Origin: Burkholderiales bacterium
GTDB lineage: Bacteria > Pseudomonadota > Gammaproteobacteria > Burkholderiales > Burkholderiaceae_C
DNA: 34,797 bases
NCBI GenBank assembly: GCA_028868825.1
Contig: JAGWTU010000057.1
Location: forward strand, 1-34,797
Reading direction: 5' to 3'
This document shows, in pieces, positions 7,525 through 15,319 of this stretch. Made by a program: the position numbers and the translations under genes. The notes beneath the pieces are model-generated. The model saw nothing but the letters and a program-made list of their open reading frames with translations. It did not search any database and had not been told where the DNA came from. The first letter of the stretch is position 1. Every line of letters begins with the position of its first letter.

Positions 7525-8154
7525 TCAGCCGCGCAACGCCGTCGCGGCGCGCGCCAGCGCGGTGATGCGCGCCCAGTCGCCGGCGTCGACGGCCTCCTGC
7601 GGCGTCAGCCAGGAGCCGCCGCAGACCTTGACGTTGGACAGCGCCAGGAACTGCGGCGCCGTCTCGACGGTGATGCCGCCGGTGGGGCAGAACGCGACGT
7701 CGGGGAACGGCCCGGCGAGTGCCTTCAACAGCGGGATGCCACCGGCGGCGGTGGCGGGGAAGAACTTCAGGAAATCGAGGCCGTCGGCCTGCGCCGCCAT
7801 GACCTCGCCCGCCGTCGCGACGCCCGGCAGCAGCGGCAGGCCGGCGTCGCGGCAGGCGGCGCCGACGGCGGCCGTGTAGCCGGGGCTGACGCCGAACGCG
7901 CTGCCCGCGTCCTTGGCCGCGCGCGCGTCGGCGGCGCTGCGGATGGTGCCGGCGCCGACGACGGCCTCGGGCACCTCGCGCGCGATGGCCTCGATCGCAC
8001 CGAGCCCCGCCGGCGTGCGCAGCGTGACCTCGAGCACGCGCACGCCACCGGCGACGAGTGCGCGCGCCAGCGGCACGGCGTCGGCGACGCGCTGGATCAC
8101 GATGACCGGAATGACGGGCCCGTGGGCCGCGAGTTCGAGCGTGTTCTTGATCAT
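7525..8154 (-). CDS. eda: 2-dehydro-3-deoxy-phosphogluconate (KDPG) aldolase
   Basis: Eda cleaves KDPG to pyruvate and glyceraldehyde-3-phosphate, the last step of the Entner-Doudoroff pathway. The 209-residue protein shows the class I aldolase residues: Glu42 and Arg46 in VLEVTLRT, the Schiff-base Lys130 in FLKFFPA, and the phosphate-binding CPTGGI near 156-161. The start is the ATG at 8154, giving MIKNTLE; the open frame extends upstream into edd but that part is the edd gene in another frame. It begins 5 bases after the edd stop, so the two form an operon transcribed leftward from the promoter near 10000-10028. Confidence 0.97.
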   Translation of the reverse strand: MIKNTLELAAHGPVIPVIVIQRVADAVPLARALVAGGVRVLEVTLRTPAGLGAIEAIAREVPEAVVGAGTIRSAADARAAKDAGSAFGVSPGYTAAVGAACRDAGLPLLPGVATAGEVMAAQADGLDFLKFFPATAAGGIPLLKALAGPFPDVAFCPTGGITVETAPQFLALSNVKVCGGSWLTPQEAVDAGDWARITALARAATALRG

Positions 8155-8159
8155 GGCTT

Positions 8160-9974
8160 TCACATCCAGGTGATCGCGCCTTCCTCGGCGCTCTTGACGT
8201 TGCGCCGCAGGCCGGCGAAGAGTTCGCGCCCGAGGTCGTGGCCATTGGCCTCGGCCTGGGCGGGGTCCAGCGTGGCCGGCACGCGCGCCGCCCATTCGGC
8301 GTCGGGCACCAGCGCCTGCAAGGTGCCGGCGACGGCGTCGAGGCGGATGAGGTCGCCATCGCGCACCTTGGCCAGCGGACCGCCCGCGAGCGCCTCGGGG
8401 CTGACATGGATCGCCGCCGGCACGCGGCCGCTGGCGCCGCTCATGCGGCCATCGGTGACGAGCGCGACGCGAAAGCCCTTGCCCTGCAGCACGGCCAGCG
8501 GCGGCGTCAGCTTGTGCAGCTCGGGCATGCCGCAGGCCTGCGGCCCCTGGAAGCGCACGACGGCGACGAAGTCGCGTTCGAGTTCGCCGGCCTTGAACGC
8601 CGCCTGCAGCTGCTCCTGGCTGTCGAAGACGCGCGCCGGCGCCTCGACGACATGGCGGTCGTCGGGGACGGCCGAGATCTTGATCACCGAGCGGCCGAGA
8701 TTGCCCTGCAGCAGCTCCAGACCGCCGGTCTCGGAATACGGCGCGCTGGCCGGTCGCACGACGTCCGTGTCGCTGCTGCCCGCGGGCAGCGCGCGCCAGC
8801 GCAGCGCCTGGCCGTCGAGATGCGGCACCTCGGCATAGGGCGCCATGCCGCGGCCGCGCACCGTCGCGACATCGTCGTGCAGGCAGCCGGCGTCGCGCAG
8901 TTCGCGCAGCACGAAGCCGGGGCCGCCCGCGGCCTGGAACTGGTTCACGTCGGCGCTGCCGTTGGGGTAGACGCGCGCCAGCAGCGGCACCACGGCGGCG
9001 AGGTCGGCGAAATCGGTCCAGTCGATCGCGATGCCGGCCGCGCGCGCCACCGCGACCCAGTGGATGAGGTGGTTCGTGCTGCCGCCGGTGGCCAGCAGCG
9101 CGACCATCGCATTGACGATCACGCGCTCGTCGACGAGGCGGCCGATCGGCGTGAAATTCGCCTTCGGGCCGATCGAGACGAGCGTCGCGACCGCCTCGCG
9201 CGTCAGCGCCTCGCGCAGCGGGTCGTGCGGGTGGACGAAGGCGGCGCCGGGAAGGTGCAGCCCCATCGCCTCGAGCAGCATCTGGTTGCTGTTGGCGGTG
9301 CCGTAGAAGGTGCAGGTGCCGGCGCTGTGGTACGCCGCCGATTCGGCGGCGAGCAGCTCCTCACGCCCGACACGGCCTTGCGCGTACTGTTCGCGCACGG
9401 CGCTCTTGGCGCTGTTCGACAGGCCGGTGCCCATCGGCCCGGCGGGCACGAAGACGCAGGGCAGATGACCGAAATGCAGCGCCCCGATGAGCAGCCCGGG
9501 GACGATCTTGTCGCAGATGCCCAGCAGCAGCGCGCCGTCGAAGACATCGTGGCTGAGCGCGATCGCCGTGGCCATCGCGATGACGTCGCGCGAGAACAGG
9601 CTCAGTTCCATCCCGGGCAGCCCCTGGGTGATGCCGTCGCACATCGCCGGCACGCCGCCGGCGACCTGCGCCGTCGCGCCCAGCGCATGGGCCTGCTCGC
9701 GGATCAGCGCCGGATAGCCCTCGTAGGGCTGGTGCGCCGACAGCATGTCGTTGTAGGCGGTGACGATGGCCAGGTGCGGGCCGCGCTCGGCGACGATGCG
9801 CAGCTTGTCCGCCGCCGGCAGCGCCGCCACCGCATGGGCGACGTTGGCGCAACCCATGCGCCGCGCCCCCGGCGGGCGCTGCGCCATGCGCTCGACGCGC
9901 GCGAGGTACGCGGTGCGCGTCGCGGCGCTGCGCTCGGCGATCCGTTGCGTGACTTCGGTGACGGCTGCTTTCAT
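8160..9974 (-). CDS. edd: 6-phosphogluconate dehydratase
   Basis: Edd dehydrates 6-phosphogluconate to KDPG, the committing step of the Entner-Doudoroff pathway. It is a [4Fe-4S] IlvD/Edd-family enzyme. The 604-residue length matches E. coli Edd (603). Cluster-ligand cysteines are visible in VPAMCDGIT, GICDKIVPG and AGTCTFYGTANSNQ, and the C-terminal motif VTDGRMSGASG is present. AAGGA (plus-strand 9980-9984) is 5 bases before the ATG at 9974. Together with eda it lets the cell degrade gluconate and glucose without phosphofructokinase. Regulation probably acts through the palindrome embedded in its promoter. Confidence 0.97.
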   Translation of the reverse strand: MKAAVTEVTQRIAERSAATRTAYLARVERMAQRPPGARRMGCANVAHAVAALPAADKLRIVAERGPHLAIVTAYNDMLSAHQPYEGYPALIREQAHALGATAQVAGGVPAMCDGITQGLPGMELSLFSRDVIAMATAIALSHDVFDGALLLGICDKIVPGLLIGALHFGHLPCVFVPAGPMGTGLSNSAKSAVREQYAQGRVGREELLAAESAAYHSAGTCTFYGTANSNQMLLEAMGLHLPGAAFVHPHDPLREALTREAVATLVSIGPKANFTPIGRLVDERVIVNAMVALLATGGSTNHLIHWVAVARAAGIAIDWTDFADLAAVVPLLARVYPNGSADVNQFQAAGGPGFVLRELRDAGCLHDDVATVRGRGMAPYAEVPHLDGQALRWRALPAGSSDTDVVRPASAPYSETGGLELLQGNLGRSVIKISAVPDDRHVVEAPARVFDSQEQLQAAFKAGELERDFVAVVRFQGPQACGMPELHKLTPPLAVLQGKGFRVALVTDGRMSGASGRVPAAIHVSPEALAGGPLAKVRDGDLIRLDAVAGTLQALVPDAEWAARVPATLDPAQAEANGHDLGRELFAGLRRNVKSAEEGAITWM

Positions 9975-9999
9975 GATCGTCCTTGTAACCTAGGCTCTG

Positions 10000-10028
10000 A
10001 TTATTAGGTAACCGAGTTACACCGTCAA
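10000..10028 (-). promoter_or_regulatory. edd-eda promoter with embedded HexR-like operator
   Basis: Read on the minus strand, -35 TTGACG (10028-10023) and -10 AATAAT (10005-10000) are 17 bp apart, the ideal sigma70 spacing. The spacer carries TGTAACTCGGTTACC (10021-10007), an inverted repeat of TGTAAC and GTTACC around 3 bases. This is the size and layout of the HexR box (TGTAA, 5 bases, TTACA) known upstream of edd and other central-carbon genes in proteobacteria. Binding here would block RNA polymerase. A further TGTAAC half-site lies at 9984-9989 next to the ribosome site. Confidence 0.7.
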
Positions 10029-10087
10029 ATCACCCGGCGCCTATTCCCTGGGCGCGTCGGTTCAGCTTTGTGCGATGCTGCGCCACC

Positions 10088-10699
10088 GTGGAAGAACCGG
10101 TAGCCCGTCACCTGATCCTGCGCGACCCCGCGGTCGCGTTGCAAGAGCTGCGCCGGCGCTGGCCGGCGAGCGGCGAACGCTGGGTCTTCGGCTATGCCTC
10201 GCTGATCTGGCGCCCCGAGTTCGACGCCGCCGAGCATCGCGCCGCGCGCGTCCAGGGCTGGCACCGCGCGCTGCGCATGCGCTCGCGCGTGAACCGCGGC
10301 ACGCCGCAGCAGCCCGGGCTGGTGTTCGCGCTGCTGCCCGGGGGCGCCTGCCGCGGCGTCGTCTACCGGCTGCGGCCCGAGCAGGCCGAGGCCGAGCTCG
10401 ATCGCCTGTGGGCGCGCGAGCAGCCCACCGGCGTCTACGACGCGCGCTTGCTGCCGGCGATCACGCCGCAGGGCACCGTGCCGGCGCTGGCGTTCACGCT
10501 CAGCCGGCGCAGCGAGGCCTGCCTGCCGCGGCTGCCCGACGCCGAGGTGCTGCACATCCTGCGCCACGCCCGCGGCCGCTACGGCAGCACGCTCGAGTAC
10601 CTGGCCGCGACCGCGACCGCGCTGCGCCAGTGCGGCCTGCGCGACCGCGAGGTCGAGCGCCTGATGGCGCTGGCGCGCGGCGCCGGATTGCTCGATTAA
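10088..10699 (+). CDS. ChaC-like gamma-glutamylcyclotransferase
   Basis: ChaC-family enzymes cleave glutathione to 5-oxoproline and Cys-Gly. The 203-residue product has the substrate-binding loop FGYASLIWRPEFD near the N-terminus, the motif RGVVYRL, and REQPTGVYDARLL with the candidate catalytic glutamate of the family. The C-terminal helical part (HILRHARGRYGSTLEYL) is also typical. I chose the GTG at 10088; another GTG at 10070 would add six residues, and neither has a ribosome site. It is divergent from edd. Its TAA stop overlaps the TAA stop of the next, convergent gene. With gloA nearby, glutathione chemistry recurs in this stretch, although the genes are not one operon. Confidence 0.88.
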   Translation: MEEPVARHLILRDPAVALQELRRRWPASGERWVFGYASLIWRPEFDAAEHRAARVQGWHRALRMRSRVNRGTPQQPGLVFALLPGGACRGVVYRLRPEQAEAELDRLWAREQPTGVYDARLLPAITPQGTVPALAFTLSRRSEACLPRLPDAEVLHILRHARGRYGSTLEYLAATATALRQCGLRDREVERLMALARGAGLLD

Positions 10700-11304
10700 T
10701 GCCGCGCCGGGGCGGCCGGCGGCGCGACCTTGCGGATCGCGTCGAGGTCGGCCTCGGTGTCGACGTCGAGCAGCACGCCCGGGTCGTCGACCTCCTGGCC
10801 ATGCGCCGGGTAGCGCAGCAGCACGCGACGCGCGCCGTCGTCGCCGCTGAGCTGGATCAGCTCGGAATACAGCTCGGCGGCGAAGCCCACCGGGTGGCCG
10901 CGGCGGCCGCGATGCTGGGCGTAGACGACCGCATGTTCCTCGAGCGCGCCAGCCACCGCCAGCAGCGTTGCCGGCCGCACCAGCGGCATGTCACCGGGCA
11001 GCACGAGCCAGCCCGGCGCACCCGAGCGCTCGGCAACGCCGGCGGCGATCGTCGAGCCCATGCCGCGCGCGGCATCGCTGTCGTCGAGCAGCAGGATGTC
11101 GCGCCGCGCCAGCAGCCCCGCGGCCAGCGGCGCGAGTTCGGCGGTGGTCACGACGAGCACCGGCAACTGGCTTTCGATGGCGTGGCGCAGGGTCGTCGCA
11201 AGCACGGTGCTGCCTTCGAACGCCTGTTCGAGCTTGTGCGTGGGCCCGCCGAAGCGGCTGCCACTGCCGGCGGCGGGTACGACGATCGTCGGACGGAATC
11301 GCAT
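10696..11304 (-). CDS. MobA/MocA-like nucleotidyltransferase
   Basis: This 202-residue protein belongs to the MobA-like NTP transferase family. Its N-terminal nucleotide-binding motif is VVPAAGSGSRFGGPTHKL, and the metal-binding motif is LPGDMPLV near residue 100. It ends with DVDTEADLDAI, common to MocA-type cytidylyltransferases that attach CMP or GMP to molybdopterin. No molybdenum-cofactor genes are adjacent, so the substrate is uncertain. The ATG at 11304 is used; a GTG directly before it (11307) is equally possible. The stop codon shares three bases (TTA/TAA) with that of the convergent ChaC gene. Confidence 0.85.
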   Translation of the reverse strand: MRFRPTIVVPAAGSGSRFGGPTHKLEQAFEGSTVLATTLRHAIESQLPVLVVTTAELAPLAAGLLARRDILLLDDSDAARGMGSTIAAGVAERSGAPGWLVLPGDMPLVRPATLLAVAGALEEHAVVYAQHRGRRGHPVGFAAELYSELIQLSGDDGARRVLLRYPAHGQEVDDPGVLLDVDTEADLDAIRKVAPPAAPARH

Positions 11305-11483
11305 CACCAGACCCAGCCGCGGTGATCCTTGCTGAACCTTTCCGCGGCAACCTCCTTGTCGCTAGGATGGGGGCGCGACCGAGCCTCAGAAAGTGGGGCG
11401 TTCACTTACGGCGTTCCACCTAAGGGAAGGCCCTCGCATCGTCCTGGTTTGTTACGGTGGGTTTCGGCGCCGACCGCGCTTCC

Positions 11484-11489
11484 TATACT
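11484..11489 (+). promoter_or_regulatory. -10 element of a probable leaderless pdxH promoter
   Basis: TATACT (5 of 6 matches to TATAAT) ends 6 bases before the pdxH ATG at 11496. The spacer reads CGAGCC, almost the same as before mltB (CGAACC). No Shine-Dalgarno sequence is present. A -35 is not obvious; GTTTCG at 17 bp is poor. Confidence 0.5.
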
Positions 11490-11495
11490 CGAGCC

Positions 11496-12128
11496 ATGGA
11501 CCTCACCCAATTGCGCAAGAGCTATGAACGCGACGAGCTCGACGAGTCGGCGTCGGCCGCCGATCCGCTGCAGCAGTTCCAGCGCTGGTTCGACCAGGCG
11601 CTGTCGGCGCAACTGCCCGAACCCAACGCGATGACGCTGGCCACCGTCGGCGCCGATGGCCGGCCGAGCACGCGCGTCGTGCTGATCAAGGGCTTCGACG
11701 AGCGCGGCATCGTCTGGTATTCGAACTACGAAAGCCGCAAGGGGCGCGAACTGGCGCTGCATCCCTGGGCGGCGCTGCAGTTCCATTGGGTCGAGCTCGA
11801 GCGCGTCGTGCGCATCGAGGGCGCCGTCGAACGCACCGACGCGGCCGAATCCGACGCCTATTACGCGACGCGGCCGCTCGATTCGCGGCTCGGCGCCTGG
11901 GCCTCGCCGCAGAGCGAGGTCATCGGTTCGCGCGCCGTGCTCGTCGCCGGCGCGGCCAAGGCCGCCGCGCGCTGGGCGCTGAATCCGCCGCGGCCGCCGC
12001 ATTGGGGCGGCTACCGGCTGCGGCCCGAGGCCTGGGAGTTCTGGCAGGGACGGAAGAGCCGGCTCCACGACCGCCTGCGTTACCGGCTCGATGCCGGCGC
12101 CTGGGTGCGCGAGCGGCTGGCGCCCTAG
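11496..12128 (+). CDS. pdxH: pyridoxamine/pyridoxine 5'-phosphate oxidase
   Basis: PdxH uses FMN and oxygen to make pyridoxal 5'-phosphate from the pyridoxine or pyridoxamine form. The 210-residue product has the family runs RPSTRVVLIKGFD, WYSNYESRKGREL (FMN and phosphate contacts), GAWASPQSEVI and the C-terminal signature RPPHWGGYRLRPEAWEFWQG followed by RLHDRLRY. Length is typical (about 210-218). The ATG at 11496 starts MDLTQLRKSY, the usual PdxH beginning; an upstream in-frame start at 11457 would read through the -10 element. Its last 4 bases overlap the end of the convergent mechanosensitive channel gene. The 191 bases between the nucleotidyltransferase start and pdxH contain no other gene. 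Confidence 0.96.
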   Translation: MDLTQLRKSYERDELDESASAADPLQQFQRWFDQALSAQLPEPNAMTLATVGADGRPSTRVVLIKGFDERGIVWYSNYESRKGRELALHPWAALQFHWVELERVVRIEGAVERTDAAESDAYYATRPLDSRLGAWASPQSEVIGSRAVLVAGAAKAAARWALNPPRPPHWGGYRLRPEAWEFWQGRKSRLHDRLRYRLDAGAWVRERLAP

Positions 12129-13402
12129 CCCGGGCTCGGGGCTGATGGCCCGGCGCGGCGCAGCACGCGCTGCGGATACGGAATCTCGATGCCCTCGGCG
12201 TTGAGCAGCCGCAGGATCGCCAGATTGACCGCCGAGCGGACGTTGCCACTGCCGTTCTGCGGATCGGCGATCCAGAAGTAGATCGTCAGCTCGAGCCCAT
12301 CGGCAGCGAAGTTCGACAGCTGCACCGCCGGCCGCTGGTCGACCAGCACGCGATCCAGCGGCGCGATCGCCTCGACGATCTTGGGGAACAGCGCGTCGAG
12401 GTCGGTGCCGTAGGCGACCTGCACGACTGTCGACAGCAGCACCTTGGGATCGGCGAGCGTCGAGTTCTCGACGCGCTGCGTGATCATCATCTCGTTGGGG
12501 ACGATCGATTCGCGGCCGCCGAGCGAGCGGATCACGGTGTAGCGCGTCGTGATGTCGGCGATGCGGCCCTCGAAGCCGTCGACCTTCACCGTATCGCCGA
12601 TGCGCATCGCGTTCTCGGCCAGGATGACGAAGCCGCTGACGTAGTTGGCGGCCAGCTTCTGCAGGCCGAAGCCGATGCCGACGCCGAGCGCACCGCCGAT
12701 CACGCCCAGCGCCGTGAGGTCGATGCCGGCGGCCTCGAGCGCGAACAGCAGGCCGACGAAGAGCAGCAGCGCGCGGATCGTGTTCGCGGCCATCTTGCGG
12801 ATGCCGAGGTTGCCCGAGGCGCCGGCGAGCAGCCGCGATTCGAGTTCGGACGAGGCCCACAGCGCGAGCACGAGCACGACGACGGCGGTGAACGTGCCCT
12901 CGATGATGTTGCGCACCGAGACCTCGGCGGCGCCGACCTTCCAGCGGATGTCGCCGAGTTCGTCCATCAGCTGCGGCAGCACGCCGCTGATCCACAGCGC
13001 GACGCCGATCCAGGCGAACCACGACAGGCTGCGTTCGAACGCGCGCATCAGGTCCGAATCGGGGAAGGCCCGGCGCAGCACGCGGCCGAGCAGGCGGATC
13101 ACCGCGAGCGAGACCAGCGTCGGGATGACGATCTTGAAGACCGCGATCTCGATCTGACCGTGCAGCATCCAGCGCGCGATGAGCGCGAACAGCAGCGCCA
13201 GCAGCGGGAACAGCACGCCATCGACGATGCGCCGGCCGAACCAGACCGACTTCGGGTTGCCGACCTGACCGCGCGCCAGCCGCAACAGCAGCCCGGCCAG
13301 CAACAGGCACAGCACGACGATGCCGACCTCGACGAGCGCCGTCGGCCGGAACAACGAGTGCGCGAGTTCGGCCAATTCGCCGCTGGAATACGTGCCCGTC
13401 AT
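12125..13402 (-). CDS. MscS-family mechanosensitive ion channel
   Basis: This 425-residue membrane protein belongs to the small-conductance mechanosensitive channels that release solutes on hypo-osmotic shock. Several N-terminal membrane segments (about 20-40, 60-80, 88-105, 125-145, 170-190) precede the pore-lining region. There the MscS signature appears as IGGALGVGIGFGLQKLAANY, then GFVILAENAMRIGD and the beta-domain sequence IVPNEMMITQRVEN. It is longer than E. coli MscS (286), with about two extra helices before the pore, as in YbdG/YnaI-like relatives. It starts 10 bases after the histone-deacetylase-family gene and is likely co-transcribed with it. Confidence 0.93.
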   Translation of the reverse strand: MTGTYSSGELAELAHSLFRPTALVEVGIVVLCLLLAGLLLRLARGQVGNPKSVWFGRRIVDGVLFPLLALLFALIARWMLHGQIEIAVFKIVIPTLVSLAVIRLLGRVLRRAFPDSDLMRAFERSLSWFAWIGVALWISGVLPQLMDELGDIRWKVGAAEVSVRNIIEGTFTAVVVLVLALWASSELESRLLAGASGNLGIRKMAANTIRALLLFVGLLFALEAAGIDLTALGVIGGALGVGIGFGLQKLAANYVSGFVILAENAMRIGDTVKVDGFEGRIADITTRYTVIRSLGGRESIVPNEMMITQRVENSTLADPKVLLSTVVQVAYGTDLDALFPKIVEAIAPLDRVLVDQRPAVQLSNFAADGLELTIYFWIADPQNGSGNVRSAVNLAILRLLNAEGIEIPYPQRVLRRAGPSAPSPG

Positions 13403-13412
13403 CGGGCGCGGA

Positions 13413-14351
13413 TCATGCCATATCGGCCAGGACCTTCAGGTGCGCGGCGACGCTGCGCGCGAGCGCACTCAAGTGGTAGCCGCCCTCCAGGCAGGAGACG
13501 ATGCGCCCGCCGCAATGGCGCCGCGCGACGTCGACGAGGCGGCGCGTGATCCATTCGTAATCGGCCTCGACCATGCCGAGCTGGCCCATGTCGTCCTCGC
13601 GGTGGGCGTCGAAGCCGGCGCTGATGAAGATCATCTGCGGCTTGAAGTCCTCGAGCGCGGGCAGCCACATGGCCTCGATCGCCTCGCGGATCGCCGGCCC
13701 GCGCGAATAGGCCGGGATCGGCACGTTGACCATGTTCGTGCCCTTGGGCACGGCGCCGCTGTACGGGTACAGCGGATGCTGGAAATAGCTGCACATCAGC
13801 ACCCGGTCGTCGCCGGCGATGATGTCCTCGGTGCCGTTGCCGTGGTGGACATCGATGTCGATGATCGCCACGCGCGCCAGGCCGTGGACGTCGAGCGCAT
13901 GGCGCGCCGCGATGGCGACGTTGTTGAAGAAGCAGAAGCCCATCGCCTCGTCGCGCGTGGCGTGGTGGCCGGGCGGGCGCACGGCGCAGAAGGCGTTCTT
14001 GGCGCGGCCGGCGACGACCTCGTCGGTCGCCGCGACGGCGGCGCCGGCGGCGTGCAGCGCCGCCGCCAGCGTCCCCGGGCAGGCGACCGTGTCCGGGTCC
14101 AGCGCCTTCGTCTCGCCGCCGTCGCGCACCTGCTCGAGCAGGTCCTGCATCTCGGTCGCGTAATGCGTGCTGTGCGCGCGTTCGATCTGCTCCAGCGTGG
14201 CCGCACCGGCCTCGCGGTAGTCGAGCGCGATGTCCAGGCCGATCGCCAGCAGGTGGTCCGAGATCGCGTCCAGACGCTGCGGGCATTCGGGGTGGCCGGG
14301 TCCCATGTCGTGCTGCCGGCACGCGGGATGACTGTAGAACAGGGTGCTCAT
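13413..14351 (-). CDS. histone deacetylase family protein (zinc amidohydrolase)
   Basis: The 312-residue protein has the arginase/deacetylase fold used by HDACs, acetoin-utilisation proteins and acetylpolyamine amidohydrolases. Catalytic features are complete: tandem histidines His129-His130 in RPPGHHATRDEA, Asp165 and zinc ligands Asp167 and His169 in IIDIDVHHGNGTED, zinc ligand Asp248 in ISAGFDAH, and the transition-state Tyr292 in LEGGYHL. Bacterial members resemble class II HDACs, and some remove acyl groups from polyamines or lysines; the natural substrate here is unknown. It is the first gene of a two-gene operon with the channel and is divergent from moxR across 41 bases. Confidence 0.93.
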   Translation of the reverse strand: MSTLFYSHPACRQHDMGPGHPECPQRLDAISDHLLAIGLDIALDYREAGAATLEQIERAHSTHYATEMQDLLEQVRDGGETKALDPDTVACPGTLAAALHAAGAAVAATDEVVAGRAKNAFCAVRPPGHHATRDEAMGFCFFNNVAIAARHALDVHGLARVAIIDIDVHHGNGTEDIIAGDDRVLMCSYFQHPLYPYSGAVPKGTNMVNVPIPAYSRGPAIREAIEAMWLPALEDFKPQMIFISAGFDAHREDDMGQLGMVEADYEWITRRLVDVARRHCGGRIVSCLEGGYHLSALARSVAAHLKVLADMA

Positions 14352-14379
14352 CGGCGGAACAGCGTCTCCTGGGTTCGGT

Positions 14380-14385
14380 TATGGT
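14380..14385 (+). promoter_or_regulatory. -10-like element before moxR
   Basis: TATGGT ends 7 bases before the ATG at 14393, and no ribosome site is present. It fits the same pattern as gloA, pdxH and mltB, but the match to TATAAT is weaker. If real, it rules out the in-frame ATG at 14381, which overlaps the hexamer. Confidence 0.3.
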
Positions 14386-14392
14386 GCCGCGC

Positions 14393-15319
14393 ATGGACAA
14401 CAACCTTGCGCGCCAGCTCTCGCGGCTGGTGGATCAGATTAGCACGATCGTCGTCGGCAAGCGGCCCCAGATCGAGGACTGCGTCGCCTGCCTGCTGGCC
14501 GGCGGACACCTGCTGATCGAGGACGTTCCCGGCGTCGGCAAGACCACCCTCGCCCACGCGCTGGCGGTCTCGCTCGGGCTCGACTTCCGCCGAGTCCAGT
14601 TCACGGCCGACCTGATGCCCAGCGATCTCATCGGCGTCAGTGTCTTCGAACGCGCCAAGGACGCCTTTGTCTTCCATCAAGGACCGGTGTTCACCCAGGT
14701 CCTGCTCGCCGACGAGATCAACCGCGCCGGACCCAAGACGCAGAGCGCGCTGCTCGAGGCGATGGAGGAGCAGCAGGTCTCGGTCGAGAACGAGACGCGC
14801 GCGCTGCCGCAGCCCTTCTTCGTCATCGGCACGCAGAACCCGAGCGACCAGCTCGGCACCTACCCGCTGCCCGAGAGCCAGCTCGACCGCTTCTTGCTGC
14901 GCATCACGCTCGGCTACCCCGACCGCGCCGCCGAGCGGCTGCTGCTGACCGGGGGCGACCGCCGCGCCGCCGCGCAGCAGCTCGCGCCGGTGCTCGGGCC
15001 CGACGAGCTGCGCGCGGCGCAGCAGGCGGTGCTGGCGGTGCGCGCCGCCGAGCCGCTGCTGGACTACGTGCAGGCACTGGTCGCGGCGACGCGCTCGGGC
15101 GCCTGGTTCACGCAGGGGCTGTCGCCGCGCGCCGGCATCGCCGTGCTGCGCGTGGCCAAGGCGCGCGCGCTGATGGCCGCACGCGACTATGTCGCGCCCG
15201 ACGACGTGCAGGCGATCCTGCCGCAGGCGGTCGCGCACCGGCTGCAGCCGGTGGCCGGCGCCGGCCGCGGCGCCGTCGAGCAGGTGCGGGCGATGGTCGA
15301 GGCGGTGCCCATCCCGTGA
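14393..15319 (+). CDS. MoxR-family AAA+ ATPase
   Basis: MoxR ATPases act as chaperones that assemble or insert cofactors into partner complexes, often together with DUF58 and von Willebrand-type proteins. The 308-residue product has Walker A GVGKTT (in IEDVPGVGKTTLAHAL), Walker B LLADEINRAGPKTQSALLEAMEE, sensor region GTQNPSDQLGTYPLPESQLDRF and a C-terminal lid ending in AVAHRLQP. These match the MoxR proper subfamily. The start at 14393 is preferred over 14381 because of the -10-like hexamer, but this is uncertain. The TGA stop overlaps the GTG of the DUF58 gene by 4 bases, so translation is coupled. Confidence 0.95.
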   Translation: MDNNLARQLSRLVDQISTIVVGKRPQIEDCVACLLAGGHLLIEDVPGVGKTTLAHALAVSLGLDFRRVQFTADLMPSDLIGVSVFERAKDAFVFHQGPVFTQVLLADEINRAGPKTQSALLEAMEEQQVSVENETRALPQPFFVIGTQNPSDQLGTYPLPESQLDRFLLRITLGYPDRAAERLLLTGGDRRAAAQQLAPVLGPDELRAAQQAVLAVRAAEPLLDYVQALVAATRSGAWFTQGLSPRAGIAVLRVAKARALMAARDYVAPDDVQAILPQAVAHRLQPVAGAGRGAVEQVRAMVEAVPIP

